From an uncultured bacterium (GTDB taxonomy: Bacteria > Patescibacteriota > CALEFQ01), in assembly GCA_937877125.1 (NCBI GenBank), contig CALEFQ010000031.1, positions 1 through 17,753 of the forward strand: a DNA stretch of 17,753 bases. Direction: 5' to 3'. The position numbers and the translations under genes were made by a program. The notes beneath the pieces were generated by a model. That model did no database searches. It was not told the origin of the DNA and worked only from the letters and a program-made list of their open reading frames with translations. Positions 6,736 through 13,036 of this stretch are shown one piece after another. How positions within the stretch are numbered: position 1 is the stretch's first letter; each line of letters opens with the position of its first letter.

Positions 6736-6764
6736 TTGCTGTTTCGGCCTTGTTGTTTTATTAT
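6736..6764 (+). promoter_or_regulatory. Possible promoter of idi
   Basis: TTGCTG (6736-6741), 17-base spacer, TATTAT (6759-6764). It would give a leader of about 120 bases before the ATG at 6891; I see no known riboswitch in that leader. Confidence 0.35.
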
Positions 6765-6890
6765 ATTTTTGTTACCAAAATAACTAAAAGGTAAATCAGC
6801 CAAAGAAAGTCCGCCTCTGCCTCGTTGCTGTAGCGGCTATAGCGTTGATCATTTAGTGAGTTGAAATTCTATCAGCAATATTCAGTATAT

Positions 6891-7418
6891 ATGCGTAATC
6901 ATCACAAGCAATTTCCGGTGATTCTGGTTGATCAGCAAGATAAAGCGATGGGCCGAATGGAAAAAATGCGCGCGCACCGCGAGGCCAAATTGCACCGCGC
7001 CTTTTCGGTTATGATTTTCAATCGGCAAAAAGAAATGCTCCTCCAGCGGCGTGCCCGGAAGAAATACCACAGCGGCGGAAAATGGACCAACGCCTGCTGC
7101 AGCCACCCGCGGCCGGGAGAGCGGACGGTCGCGGCGGCGCATCGCCGACTGAAAGAAGAAATGGGCTTTGATTGCGCGTTGCGTGAAAAAGCAGCGTTTA
7201 TTTACCGGGCGCGATTTAGCAACGGTCTGTGCGAACACGAATACGATCATATTTTCACCGGGCGGTACGACGGAGCGATCAAGCCAGATCCGGCCGAAGT
7301 CGAGGATTATCGTTGGATGAAAATTTCCGATCTGCGGCGCGATATAAAAAATCATCCTCGAAAATATACTCCGTGGTTTCGAATTATCATGGCCCGATAC
7401 CAGCCACGCTGGAAATAA
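6891..7418 (+). CDS. idi: Isopentenyl-diphosphate delta-isomerase, type 1
   Basis: Type 1 IDI is a cytoplasmic Nudix-fold enzyme that interconverts IPP and DMAPP for isoprenoid synthesis. The 175-aa product (from ATG 6891) has the metal-binding His pair in AHREAKLHRAF (29-39), WTNACCSHP (65-73) in which Cys70 matches the catalytic Cys67 of the E. coli enzyme and His72 the next metal ligand, the Nudix-like RRLKEEMGF (85-93), and CEHEYDH (114-120) with the conserved Glu pair 115/117. All key residues are present. A TTG ten codons upstream (6861) is possible, but ATG 6891 matches the usual N-terminus. Neither start has a good SD, unlike the genes to its left. No other isoprenoid genes are in view. 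Confidence 0.92.
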   Translation: MRNHHKQFPVILVDQQDKAMGRMEKMRAHREAKLHRAFSVMIFNRQKEMLLQRRARKKYHSGGKWTNACCSHPRPGERTVAAAHRRLKEEMGFDCALREKAAFIYRARFSNGLCEHEYDHIFTGRYDGAIKPDPAEVEDYRWMKISDLRRDIKNHPRKYTPWFRIIMARYQPRWK

Positions 7419-7434
7419 TTTAGCGACGGCGAGG

Positions 7435-7458
7435 AAAGGGCGACGCTTGCCCTTTTTT
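7435..7458 (+). terminator. Terminator after idi
   Basis: AAAGGGC (7435-7441) pairs with GCCCTTT (7449-7455), followed by T up to 7458. Confidence 0.85.
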
Positions 7459-7475
7459 CATTGGCGGGATAAAAT
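7447..7475 (+). promoter_or_regulatory. Possible promoter of the first PD-(D/E)XK gene
   Basis: TTGCCC (7447-7452), 17-base spacer, TAAAAT (7470-7475). The -35 overlaps the right arm of the preceding terminator. Confidence 0.45.
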
Positions 7476-7514
7476 GTTCCGTTGCCTTATCAAACAAGAA
7501 GGAGGGTAAAAAAA

Positions 7515-8510
7515 ATGGGGCGAATCAAGCAAGCCGCCGATATTTGGCTGAGCTTCAGCTACAGCAAGCTGAAGTCCTTGTTCAACTGCCCGTTTCAGTT
7601 CCAGTGCCAGTATGTGTTAAAAAAGCCGCGGCCGAAACCAATTATTCTGGCGGTGGGATCGGCTCTGCACTATTTGGCGCACCTGAACAACAAGCGTCTG
7701 TACCAAAGCGCTGAATCTTTCGGCAAGGCCTGGCTCGGTTTCTGGGCCGGCGTGGTTTCCGGCAAACACGGGCCGGATTCTTTCCGGGCCCCACCGGAGC
7801 CGATCGGCTGGAAATCGGCGAACGAAGCCGGGTACTGGTTCCAACAGGGGCGGAAAATTCTGGAGGAATACTATCGGCGCCACCAGGATTGGCGCGCCTC
7901 GCTCGATCAATCGATCACTATCGCCCTCAAATCGGAATACCGGCTGACCGGCGTTTCCTGGGAAGGCTTCCGGTTGAACGGCATCATCGATCGGCTGGAC
8001 GAGTATCCCGACGGGGTGGATATCGTGGATCTGAAAATGGGCAAGGATGACCTAGCGGTCGTGTCCAGTTCTTTCCAGCCGCTTTTCTACCAAATCGGGT
8101 ACGAACGGCGGTGCCGGAATAAATTTTGTTCCGGCAAACCACTACGGGGTTTCGTGATCGAAAATCTGATCACGGGCGAAATCCAGAGAATCCCGACTAG
8201 CGGAGCGGATCGGTTGGCGGAGTTTACCCGGTATCTGCGCGAAGCCTCCGATTATATCCGCGCCATTCTGACCCAGGATCAGACGCTGGTCCGCCGGCTG
8301 ATTCACCTGCATCCGCAAGATGTCGAAAATTTCCGATTTTTTCCGCGCCTGCCGCGCAATCTCCACTGTAAAAATTGCGCCTATACTGCCGATTGCCTGG
8401 CCTGGGAGAGCGATCACGGTCCGCCGCCGCGGATCTTATGGATTGATCGCTTCATCGCCGCCAGCGAACAGCCCCAACCGCACCAGCCGGATCTGCCGTT
8501 TGGGCCATGA
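7515..8510 (+). CDS. PD-(D/E)XK nuclease family protein, RecB/Cas4-like, with Cys cluster
   Basis: AGAAGGAGGG about nine bases upstream makes ATG 7515 the start, giving 331 aa. Members of this superfamily are metal-dependent DNA exonucleases. Visible motifs: His52 in GSALHYLAH, Asp159 in GIIDRLD, the Asp-x-Lys pair in VDLK (Asp172, Lys174), and a QxxxY motif in FQPLFY (Gln188-Tyr192). Cys25 (FNCPF) with Cys285, Cys288 and Cys294 (HCKNCAYTADC) form the one-plus-three cysteine arrangement that holds a 4Fe-4S cluster in Cas4 and AddB. The order of motifs fits an active nuclease. There is no CRISPR array or cas gene nearby. It is followed by a smaller relative at 8603, which has a separate transcription start. 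Confidence 0.82.
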   Translation: MGRIKQAADIWLSFSYSKLKSLFNCPFQFQCQYVLKKPRPKPIILAVGSALHYLAHLNNKRLYQSAESFGKAWLGFWAGVVSGKHGPDSFRAPPEPIGWKSANEAGYWFQQGRKILEEYYRRHQDWRASLDQSITIALKSEYRLTGVSWEGFRLNGIIDRLDEYPDGVDIVDLKMGKDDLAVVSSSFQPLFYQIGYERRCRNKFCSGKPLRGFVIENLITGEIQRIPTSGADRLAEFTRYLREASDYIRAILTQDQTLVRRLIHLHPQDVENFRFFPRLPRNLHCKNCAYTADCLAWESDHGPPPRILWIDRFIAASEQPQPHQPDLPFGP

Positions 8511-8527
8511 CGTGAAATTTGAAGCCG

Positions 8528-8559
8528 AGGGACGTAAAAGATTACGTCCCTTATTTTTT
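8528..8559 (+). terminator. Terminator after the first PD-(D/E)XK gene
   Basis: GGGACGTAA (8529-8537), AAGA loop, TTACGTCCC (8542-8550), then TTATTTTTT. A nine-pair perfect stem. Confidence 0.9.
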
Positions 8560-8590
8560 GAAATAGATACATTTTCCTGGCTATTTGCGG

Positions 8591-8596
8591 TATAAT
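8591..8596 (+). promoter_or_regulatory. -10 box inside a palindrome; probable leaderless start
   Basis: A perfect TATAAT ends six bases before the ATG at 8603, so transcription should begin at or next to the start codon. The -10 is centred in the near-palindrome CGGTATAATACCG (8589-8601). No good -35 is seen at the expected distance. Confidence 0.6.
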
Positions 8597-8602
8597 ACCG
8601 TC

Positions 8603-9331
8603 ATGACCAGAAATAAATTATTCGAACCGTCATCCCGCGAGGCTTTTAAGTTATCCCGCACCGGCATCGATCTCTTCGTAAATTGCCCGCGCTGTTTTTA
8701 TTTGGAAAAACGGCTGGGGATCAAACGCCCGCCGGGCTTTCCCTTCACGCTCAATTCGGCGGTCGACACTCTGCTCAAAAAAGAATTTGATATCCACCGC
8801 GCGGCGCATACCAAGCATCCGTTGATGGAAAAATACGGGATCGACGCCGTCCCGGTCGATCACCGGGAACTGCCGCAATGGCGCCATAATTTTACCGGCA
8901 TCAGGTTTTTGCATCAGTCGACCAATCTGCTGATTTACGGCGCGATTGACGATCTGTGGCAAAATCCGGCCGGGGAATATATCGTGGTAGATTATAAATC
9001 AACGTCCAAAGGGGAGCCGATTACCAAGCTGGATAAGGAATGGCACGAAGGCTACAAGCGCCAGATGGAAGTTTATCAGTGGCTGCTCAGGCGCAACGGT
9101 CACCTGGTTTCCAGCACCGGCTATTTTGTTTATTGCAACGGCCAGACGGATCGGAAGGCGTTTGATGGCAAACTGGAATTCGACGTGACGATTATTCCCT
9201 ATACCGGGAAAGATGACTGGATCGAGCCGACAGTGGAAAAAATTCACGATTGCCTGACGGGCGAGACCATTCCGCCGGCGGCGCCGGATTGTGATTATTG
9301 CGCGTATGTCGGCGCGGCGGGGAAAATATAA
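8603..9331 (+). CDS. PD-(D/E)XK nuclease family protein with four cysteines, 242 aa
   Basis: ATG 8603 is chosen because a perfect -10 box lies just upstream and the N-terminus matches this family; there is no SD. The protein carries an N-terminal CPRC pair (Cys28, Cys31) in FVNCPRCFYLEKRLG and a C-terminal pair (Cys230, Cys233, DCDYCAY), likely binding a Fe-S cluster or zinc. Catalytic motifs: Asp116 in GAIDDLW, VVDYK with Asp130 and Lys132, and QMEVY (Gln154-Tyr158). I associate the segment LGIKRPPGFPFTLNSAVDTL with a protein widespread in Patescibacteria. It is shorter than, and only distantly similar to, the preceding nuclease. Substrate unknown; a DNA repair or end-processing role is inferred from the superfamily. 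Confidence 0.82.
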   Translation: MTRNKLFEPSSREAFKLSRTGIDLFVNCPRCFYLEKRLGIKRPPGFPFTLNSAVDTLLKKEFDIHRAAHTKHPLMEKYGIDAVPVDHRELPQWRHNFTGIRFLHQSTNLLIYGAIDDLWQNPAGEYIVVDYKSTSKGEPITKLDKEWHEGYKRQMEVYQWLLRRNGHLVSSTGYFVYCNGQTDRKAFDGKLEFDVTIIPYTGKDDWIEPTVEKIHDCLTGETIPPAAPDCDYCAYVGAAGKI

Positions 9332-9335
9332 ATGC

Positions 9336-9405
9336 GGGTGGGGCGCCCTGCACAAATCGCCAGTACGGCGATTATCGTAGGGGCGTAATGCATTACGCCC
9401 CTACG
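9336..9405. repeat. REP-like element, copy 1 (upstream of the RAYT)
   Basis: Modules in order: a GC-rich start GGGTGGGGCGCCCTGC, a small hairpin ATCGCC/GGCGAT (9356-9361, 9367-9372), and a perfect 30-bp palindrome at 9376-9405 made of CGTAGGGGCGTAATG and its reverse complement. A degraded half-arm (GGGCATTACGTCC) follows at about 9411. The same modules recur at 9773-9891. Confidence 0.85.
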
Positions 9406-9425
9406 GTTCACGGGCATTACGTCCG

Positions 9426-9431
9426 TATAAT
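9426..9431 (+). promoter_or_regulatory. Possible -10 box for the RAYT gene
   Basis: TATAAT lies 79 bases before the RAYT ATG, just after the palindromic repeat. No convincing -35 is seen. Confidence 0.35.
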
Positions 9432-9504
9432 ACATGGACAAATTGCGAAAAATCGGATAACATAATTCAAACAGGGAGGGATTTTTTATTAATCAGGAGG
9501 GTGT

Positions 9505-10104
9505 ATGTATCATTATGAACATCACCGGCGATCAATCCGATTGCCGGGTTATGATTATGGTGCCACCGGCGAATATTTTGTGACGATTTGTACCGCCGGA
9601 AAACGGCCATTATTTGGCCGGGTGGCCAAACATCGTGTCCAATTGAATGAATTGGGAAATGTGGTGAAAAATGAAATCAAAAATACCGGGCGGTTACGAC
9701 GCGGCATTTCAATACCGGAATATGTTATTATGCCCGATCATATACATTTAATAATTCGATTTGATTTCGGTCGGGGTGGCCCTGCCGAATCGGCTGGCCG
9801 CCCACAAATAAATCGCCAGGACGGCGATAATTGTAGGGGCGTAATGCCCACCTACGCCGAGGCTACGGTGGGCAGGCATTACGCCCCTACGTACCGCGGG
9901 TTTCAATCACCGTCGAAAAATTTGGGTGCGGTGGTCCGGGGTTTAAAATCGGCCGTCACCAAACGCATAAAAATATTGAAAAACGATTGGGCGTTTACCG
10001 TTTGGCAACGTAATTATTTTGAACACATTATTCGATCCGATGACGAATTACAAAAAATATCACATTATATCCGGTATAATCCGATTGTCGCCCCTGAATC
10101 CTAA
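9505..10104 (+). CDS. REP-associated tyrosine transposase (RAYT, Y1/IS200-like) with an in-frame repeat insertion
   Basis: RAYTs are single-strand DNA transposases of the HUH superfamily that are thought to move REP palindromes. AGGAGGG before ATG 9505 supports the start. The 199-aa protein has the usual start RRSIRLPGYDYGATGEYFVTICT, the metal-binding HxH in MPDHIHLII (His79, His81), and the C-terminal catalytic Tyr region HYIRYNP (Tyr188). Between LIIRF and GFQSPSKNLG about 43 residues (roughly 89-131, including PTYAEATVGRHYAP) are encoded by a second copy of the repeat that also lies upstream of the gene. The frame stays open and the catalytic residues remain, so the protein may still work, but this is not shown. 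The 3' end overlaps the next gene. Confidence 0.88.
   Translation: MYHYEHHRRSIRLPGYDYGATGEYFVTICTAGKRPLFGRVAKHRVQLNELGNVVKNEIKNTGRLRRGISIPEYVIMPDHIHLIIRFDFGRGGPAESAGRPQINRQDGDNCRGVMPTYAEATVGRHYAPTYRGFQSPSKNLGAVVRGLKSAVTKRIKILKNDWAFTVWQRNYFEHIIRSDDELQKISHYIRYNPIVAPES
9773..9891. repeat. REP-like element, copy 2, nested inside the RAYT coding sequence
   Basis: Same modules as copy 1: GGGGTGGCCCTGCC, the hairpin ATCGCC/GGCGAT (9812-9817, 9823-9828) and the palindrome arms GTAGGGGCGTAATGC (9833-9847) and GCATTACGCCCCTAC (9876-9890). Unlike copy 1, the arms are separated by an extra hairpin with stem TGCCCACC/GGTGGGCA (9845-9852, 9867-9874), which encodes PTYAEATVG. It keeps the RAYT frame open. 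Confidence 0.85.
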
Positions 10105-10822
10105 AATAATCCGCTCCCACCGGCGCTCGCTGGCGCTGACGATCGCGCCTGACGCCACACTGACGATTCGCGCGCCGTGGTGGATTTCACTGGGCGCGAT
10201 CAAGCGATTTACCCGGCGGCACCGTGATTGGATCGAAAAACGTTTGACGGTTTTGAAATCGCGGCCGCTCGCCCCCGTTCATCGCTATGTCGCCGGCGAG
10301 GCTTTTTGGTATTTGGGAGAGAAATATAAACTAAATTTTGCCGCCATCGGGGGGACAGTCAAACTTAATCAATCGGCGAAAAAATTGATTTTACCGGCGG
10401 GCGGACCGCGCTTGTCGAAGAAAAAAATTATCGCCTGGTACAAAAAAGAAGCCCGGAGAATCATCGGCGCCCGGCTCGATCATTTAGCCGCGATTAGCGG
10501 ATATCATTACCGCTCCTGGCGGCTGACGAGTGCCGGGACGCGCTGGGGATCGTGTAGCAGTTCCGGTAATCTCAATTTCACCTGGCGGCTGATTATGTTG
10601 CCGCCGGCGCTGATTGATTATGTGATCAATCACGAATTGGCCCATTTGCGCCACCCCAATCATTCCCGCGCCTTTTGGCAAGAAGTCGCGCGGCGGGATC
10701 CTGATTATTTGGCGCGCCGGACTTGGTTGAAAAAAATAGCGGCGCCTTTTATCTATAAAGCGCCGGAGCTGATTTTTCCGGCGAGATATGATACACTAAT
10801 AGTAGTAAATAATACTAACTAA
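10085..10822 (+). CDS. YgjP-like (DUF45) zinc metallopeptidase
   Basis: The product contains the gluzincin motif HELAH (about residues 185-189 from this start) in IDYVINHELAHLRHPNHSRAFW, preceded by TRWGSCSSSGNLNFTWRL, a signature of the YgjP/WLM-like DUF45 family. The domain begins at IIRSHRRSLALTIAPDATLTIRAP, so the start must lie within the last codons of the RAYT gene. TTG 10085 gives a 20-base overlap; ATG 10040 or 10019 are alternatives with longer overlaps. No SD is seen. TATAAT at 10075-10080 inside the RAYT end could serve as a -10. The protein is about 245 aa, complete at its C-terminus, and ends 10 bases before the heliorhodopsin. The family is secure; the substrate is not known and the start is uncertain. 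Confidence 0.82.
   Translation: MSPLNPKIIRSHRRSLALTIAPDATLTIRAPWWISLGAIKRFTRRHRDWIEKRLTVLKSRPLAPVHRYVAGEAFWYLGEKYKLNFAAIGGTVKLNQSAKKLILPAGGPRLSKKKIIAWYKKEARRIIGARLDHLAAISGYHYRSWRLTSAGTRWGSCSSSGNLNFTWRLIMLPPALIDYVINHELAHLRHPNHSRAFWQEVARRDPDYLARRTWLKKIAAPFIYKAPELIFPARYDTLIVVNNTN
10792..10797 (+). promoter_or_regulatory. Possible extended -10 of the heliorhodopsin gene
   Basis: TGATACACT (10789-10797) fits an extended -10 (TGnTACACT) at the end of the YgjP-like gene, about 35 bases before the heliorhodopsin ATG. Co-transcription from upstream is the alternative. Confidence 0.35.
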
Positions 10823-10832
10823 TAAAAAATTT

Positions 10833-11627
10833 ATGAAAGAACCTAAACCTGTCATCCAGGCCGATGCCGCGGGTTTTCGGAAACTGCGGATTTTCAACGC
10901 GGTTATGGCTATTTTGCACGCTGTCCAAGGCGGCCTGATGCTCTATTTGAGTAACGATTTTTCCCTGCCGATCACCACCTCCTTTCTGAAATTCAATCCG
11001 ACGTTGCAGAAAATCTGGCCGAATATCGAAACGGTTTTCGAGATCCCGTTTGGTCCTCTCGTGGCCTCGTTCCTGTTCATCTCGGCTTTCGCTCACTTGA
11101 TGGTGGCCCTGCCGGGCATTAATCGCTGGTACGTCAAAAATATTTCTAATGGCATCAACCCGGCGCGCTGGATCGAATATTCCTTCAGCTCTTCGATTAT
11201 GATCGTGGCCATTGCTATGCTGGCCGGTATTTATGATTTCGCCACCTTGATCCTGATGTTCTCGCTCAACGCCATGATGATCCTGTTCGGCTGGCTCATG
11301 GAAAAAATGAATCGCCAACCGGAAAAGTCGGTCGACTGGATGCCGTACTGGTTCGGCTGTATCGCCGGGATTATTCCCTGGATTATCTTGGCGGTTTATT
11401 TGATCGGTACCGGCAGCCAAGAAGGTTCCAAAATTCCTGATTTCGTCTATTGGATCTTCGTCACCATTTTCATCTCGTTTGCCATTTTCGCCTTCAATAT
11501 TGTTCTGCAATACAAGAAAGTGGGGAAGTGGCGCAGTTACGTCTACGGCGAATACGTCTACATCATTCTGAGCTTGGTGGCCAAGTCATTGCTGGCCTGG
11601 CAGGTATTCGGTGGGACTTTGCGCTAA
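10833..11627 (+). CDS. Heliorhodopsin
   Basis: Heliorhodopsins are seven-helix retinal proteins with inverted topology (N-terminus inside) and no established ion-pump activity. This 264-aa protein shows the family signatures: NPARWIEYSFSSSIMI (109-124) with Glu115 at the counterion position (Glu107 of HeR-48C12); the TM7 motif LSLVAKSLLAWQVFGGTL with Lys251, the retinal Schiff-base lysine, and Ser247 four residues before it; and His29 and His88, matching the two conserved internal histidines. Seven hydrophobic segments can be traced. Length is normal. There is no SD; an A/T-rich leader precedes the ATG, 10 bases after the YgjP-like gene. No retinal-forming oxygenase or carotenoid gene is visible, though idi is 3.4 kb upstream. 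Family assignment is firm; signalling role is unknown. Confidence 0.93.
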   Translation: MKEPKPVIQADAAGFRKLRIFNAVMAILHAVQGGLMLYLSNDFSLPITTSFLKFNPTLQKIWPNIETVFEIPFGPLVASFLFISAFAHLMVALPGINRWYVKNISNGINPARWIEYSFSSSIMIVAIAMLAGIYDFATLILMFSLNAMMILFGWLMEKMNRQPEKSVDWMPYWFGCIAGIIPWIILAVYLIGTGSQEGSKIPDFVYWIFVTIFISFAIFAFNIVLQYKKVGKWRSYVYGEYVYIILSLVAKSLLAWQVFGGTLR

Positions 11628-11657
11628 ATAAAGTATTCAGAGTTTTCGTTGAAACAT

Positions 11658-11694
11658 ATAAAAAATGACCGGCGCGCCAGTTGGCGGGTCGGTC
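11658..11694 (-). terminator. Terminator of the minus-strand gene, possibly bidirectional
   Basis: A GC-rich hairpin at 11667-11694 (GACCG/CGGTC outer stem, GCC-AGTT-GGC apex on the plus strand) is followed on the minus strand by ATTTTTT. It also sits at the end of the convergent heliorhodopsin gene, where the plus-strand T tract is only three bases. Confidence 0.75.
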
Positions 11695-11705
11695 TTTGGT
11701 CAATG

Positions 11706-12173
11706 TCAGCTCGTGACTTCGATTTCCGGGCTGGCACCGGTCGTCTCCGGGCCGGGGTCGTCGTTCTTTCTCATGGCTTCCGGGATGAAAGGCAGAATTT
11801 GCTCCGGCGTCGGTTCGGCTTTGAAAAAAATTCGATGCGGCACACGTTTTTTTCCGGGCAGGAGTTCGAAAAAGAGTGCTTCATAAAGAGGTGTGCCGAT
11901 TGGAAATTTTTGGTTCAGGTTGCCGTACACACAATCGCCGACCAAGGAAATGGTTTTCGTCTTTCCTTTTTCGTCTCTGGCCAAAATTCCGATTGTGTAT
12001 CCACCGGGGAGATTGTGAGCAACATTGGGTCCGGCCATTATTTTGCCGTGATATATAACCCAGTAGGGCACGCCGGCGATCACTTTCATGGGCGGTGGCT
12101 GGGGTGGGGTTTTACAAATCAAATTTTCCAATCCCAGGATCATTTTTTTTATCAACTTTCTGAAAAACGACAT
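11706..12173 (-). CDS. Unknown protein with N-terminal amphipathic helix, 155 aa
   Basis: On the minus strand AAAGGAGG (12180-12187) six bases before the ATG fixes the start at 12173 rather than an upstream in-frame ATG. The N-terminus MSFFRKLIKKMILGLENLI is a basic amphipathic helix that could lie on the membrane. After TPPQPPP comes a compact domain with GVPYWVIYHGKIMAGPNVAH, GGYTIGILARDEKGKTK and SLVGDCVYG, ending in a Pro/Glu-rich acidic tail. I recognise no family. It converges on the heliorhodopsin gene, sharing the hairpin between them, and diverges from the C39-like peptidase gene. It is the only complete minus-strand gene in the window. Confidence 0.78.
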   Translation of the reverse strand: MSFFRKLIKKMILGLENLICKTPPQPPPMKVIAGVPYWVIYHGKIMAGPNVAHNLPGGYTIGILARDEKGKTKTISLVGDCVYGNLNQKFPIGTPLYEALFFELLPGKKRVPHRIFFKAEPTPEQILPFIPEAMRKNDDPGPETTGASPEIEVTS

Positions 12174-12205
12174 AATTTTCCTCCTTTCGAATTTCAGATC
12201 CGAGT

Positions 12206-12234
12206 AGGCTAGCATTACTAAGTCCTTTTGTAAA
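12206..12234 (-). promoter_or_regulatory. Promoter of the minus-strand unknown gene
   Basis: Minus strand: TTTACA (12229-12234), 17-base spacer, TAGCCT (12206-12211) preceded by TGC. The -35 overlaps the -35 of the plus-strand promoter at 12228-12256. Confidence 0.55.
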
Positions 12235-12256
12235 GCCCGGCGGTTTCTGTTAGGAT
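12228..12256 (+). promoter_or_regulatory. Promoter of the C39-like peptidase gene
   Basis: TTGTAA (12228-12233), 17-base spacer, TAGGAT (12251-12256). The -10 ends nine bases before the ATG at 12266, so the leader would be only a few bases. Confidence 0.55.
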
Positions 12257-12265
12257 AAAAATAAT

Positions 12266-13033
12266 ATGGCTCAAAATCAGCTAAAAATCGCCTCGGTTCT
12301 GATTATCATCATCGCTGTCGCTCTTGGACTCTATTTTTTGGCGTGCCCGGAGAAAACAAGGAATGGTGATGGCGTGGTCGACCAGGGCGACCTTCCGTTC
12401 GTTCCTACACCCGTCATGGTGGAAACACCAGTGCCCACACCCACGCCGGATCCGGAACCGATTCCCGAATCGCATTTGCTAGATGTTCCTTTTACCTCCC
12501 AAGCCCCTTTCGGCAATTGGGGGATGCCGTACCAAGAAGCCTGTGAAGAGACGGCGGCTTTGGTGGTGCACTATTATTATGAAGGCAAAAAATTCACGCC
12601 GGATTTGGCCAATCGGGAAATTCTAGCGATCGTTGATTTTGAAAACGAGCATCTCGGTTTCTATAAAGATACGACGGCCGAGGAAACGGCCGATTGGATC
12701 AAAGCCTACTGGGGCTATGACCGCGTGGAAGTGATTACCGATCCGACTGTTGAAGAGATAAAAAGAAACGTGGCCGAGGGTCGGCCGGTGATCGTGCCCA
12801 CGGCCGGGAGAGAGCTCGGCAATCCCAATTTCACTCCGCCCGGACCGGTGTACCATTTTATCGTCATCCGCGGTTACACCCCGACCTCTTTTATCACCAA
12901 CGATGTCGGCACTCGGCTGGGGGAGAAATACACTTACAAGATTGAAACCGTGATGGACGCTATGCATGATTGGAATGACGGAAAAGTTGAGCGCGGCGCC
13001 AAAAAGATTATTGTCATTTGGCCTGATAATTAA
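12266..13033 (+). CDS. Membrane-anchored C39-like cysteine peptidase
   Basis: The 255-aa product has an N-terminal hydrophobic helix (about residues 8-26, ending LYFLAC), then a Thr-Pro-rich linker (VPTPVMVETPVPTPTPDPEP), then a Peptidase_C39_2-type papain-like domain. The expected catalytic Cys is Cys93 in YQEACEETAALV and the His is His197 in GPVYHFIVIRGY, with Asn212/Asp213 (ITNDVG) as the third residue. All are present, so it may be active outside the cell. Such domains cleave peptides or process secreted proteins; the substrate here is unknown. Cys27 at the end of the helix could alternatively be a lipidation site, but the lipobox is poor. No SD is seen, and the promoter lies very close to the ATG. 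Confidence 0.82.
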   Translation: MAQNQLKIASVLIIIIAVALGLYFLACPEKTRNGDGVVDQGDLPFVPTPVMVETPVPTPTPDPEPIPESHLLDVPFTSQAPFGNWGMPYQEACEETAALVVHYYYEGKKFTPDLANREILAIVDFENEHLGFYKDTTAEETADWIKAYWGYDRVEVITDPTVEEIKRNVAEGRPVIVPTAGRELGNPNFTPPGPVYHFIVIRGYTPTSFITNDVGTRLGEKYTYKIETVMDAMHDWNDGKVERGAKKIIVIWPDN

Positions 13034-13036
13034 GGT

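Noticed and set aside
6721..6783. AGGAGGG at 6721 with a 15-codon TTG frame at 6736
   Set aside because: No further evidence of coding; the run could be chance or remnant of a lost gene.
9434..9460. Eight-codon ORF just after a TATAAT, upstream of the RAYT
   Set aside because: Too short to support, no conservation evidence; the RAYT has its own SD further on.
9336..9891. CRISPR array from repeated palindromes
   Set aside because: Only two copies at irregular distance, with internal palindromes and no spacers; one copy is inside a coding gene next to a RAYT.
10815..11510. 231-codon minus-strand frame opposite the heliorhodopsin
   Set aside because: The plus strand encodes a fully motif-supported heliorhodopsin; the antisense product is a polar, His/Asp-rich shadow.
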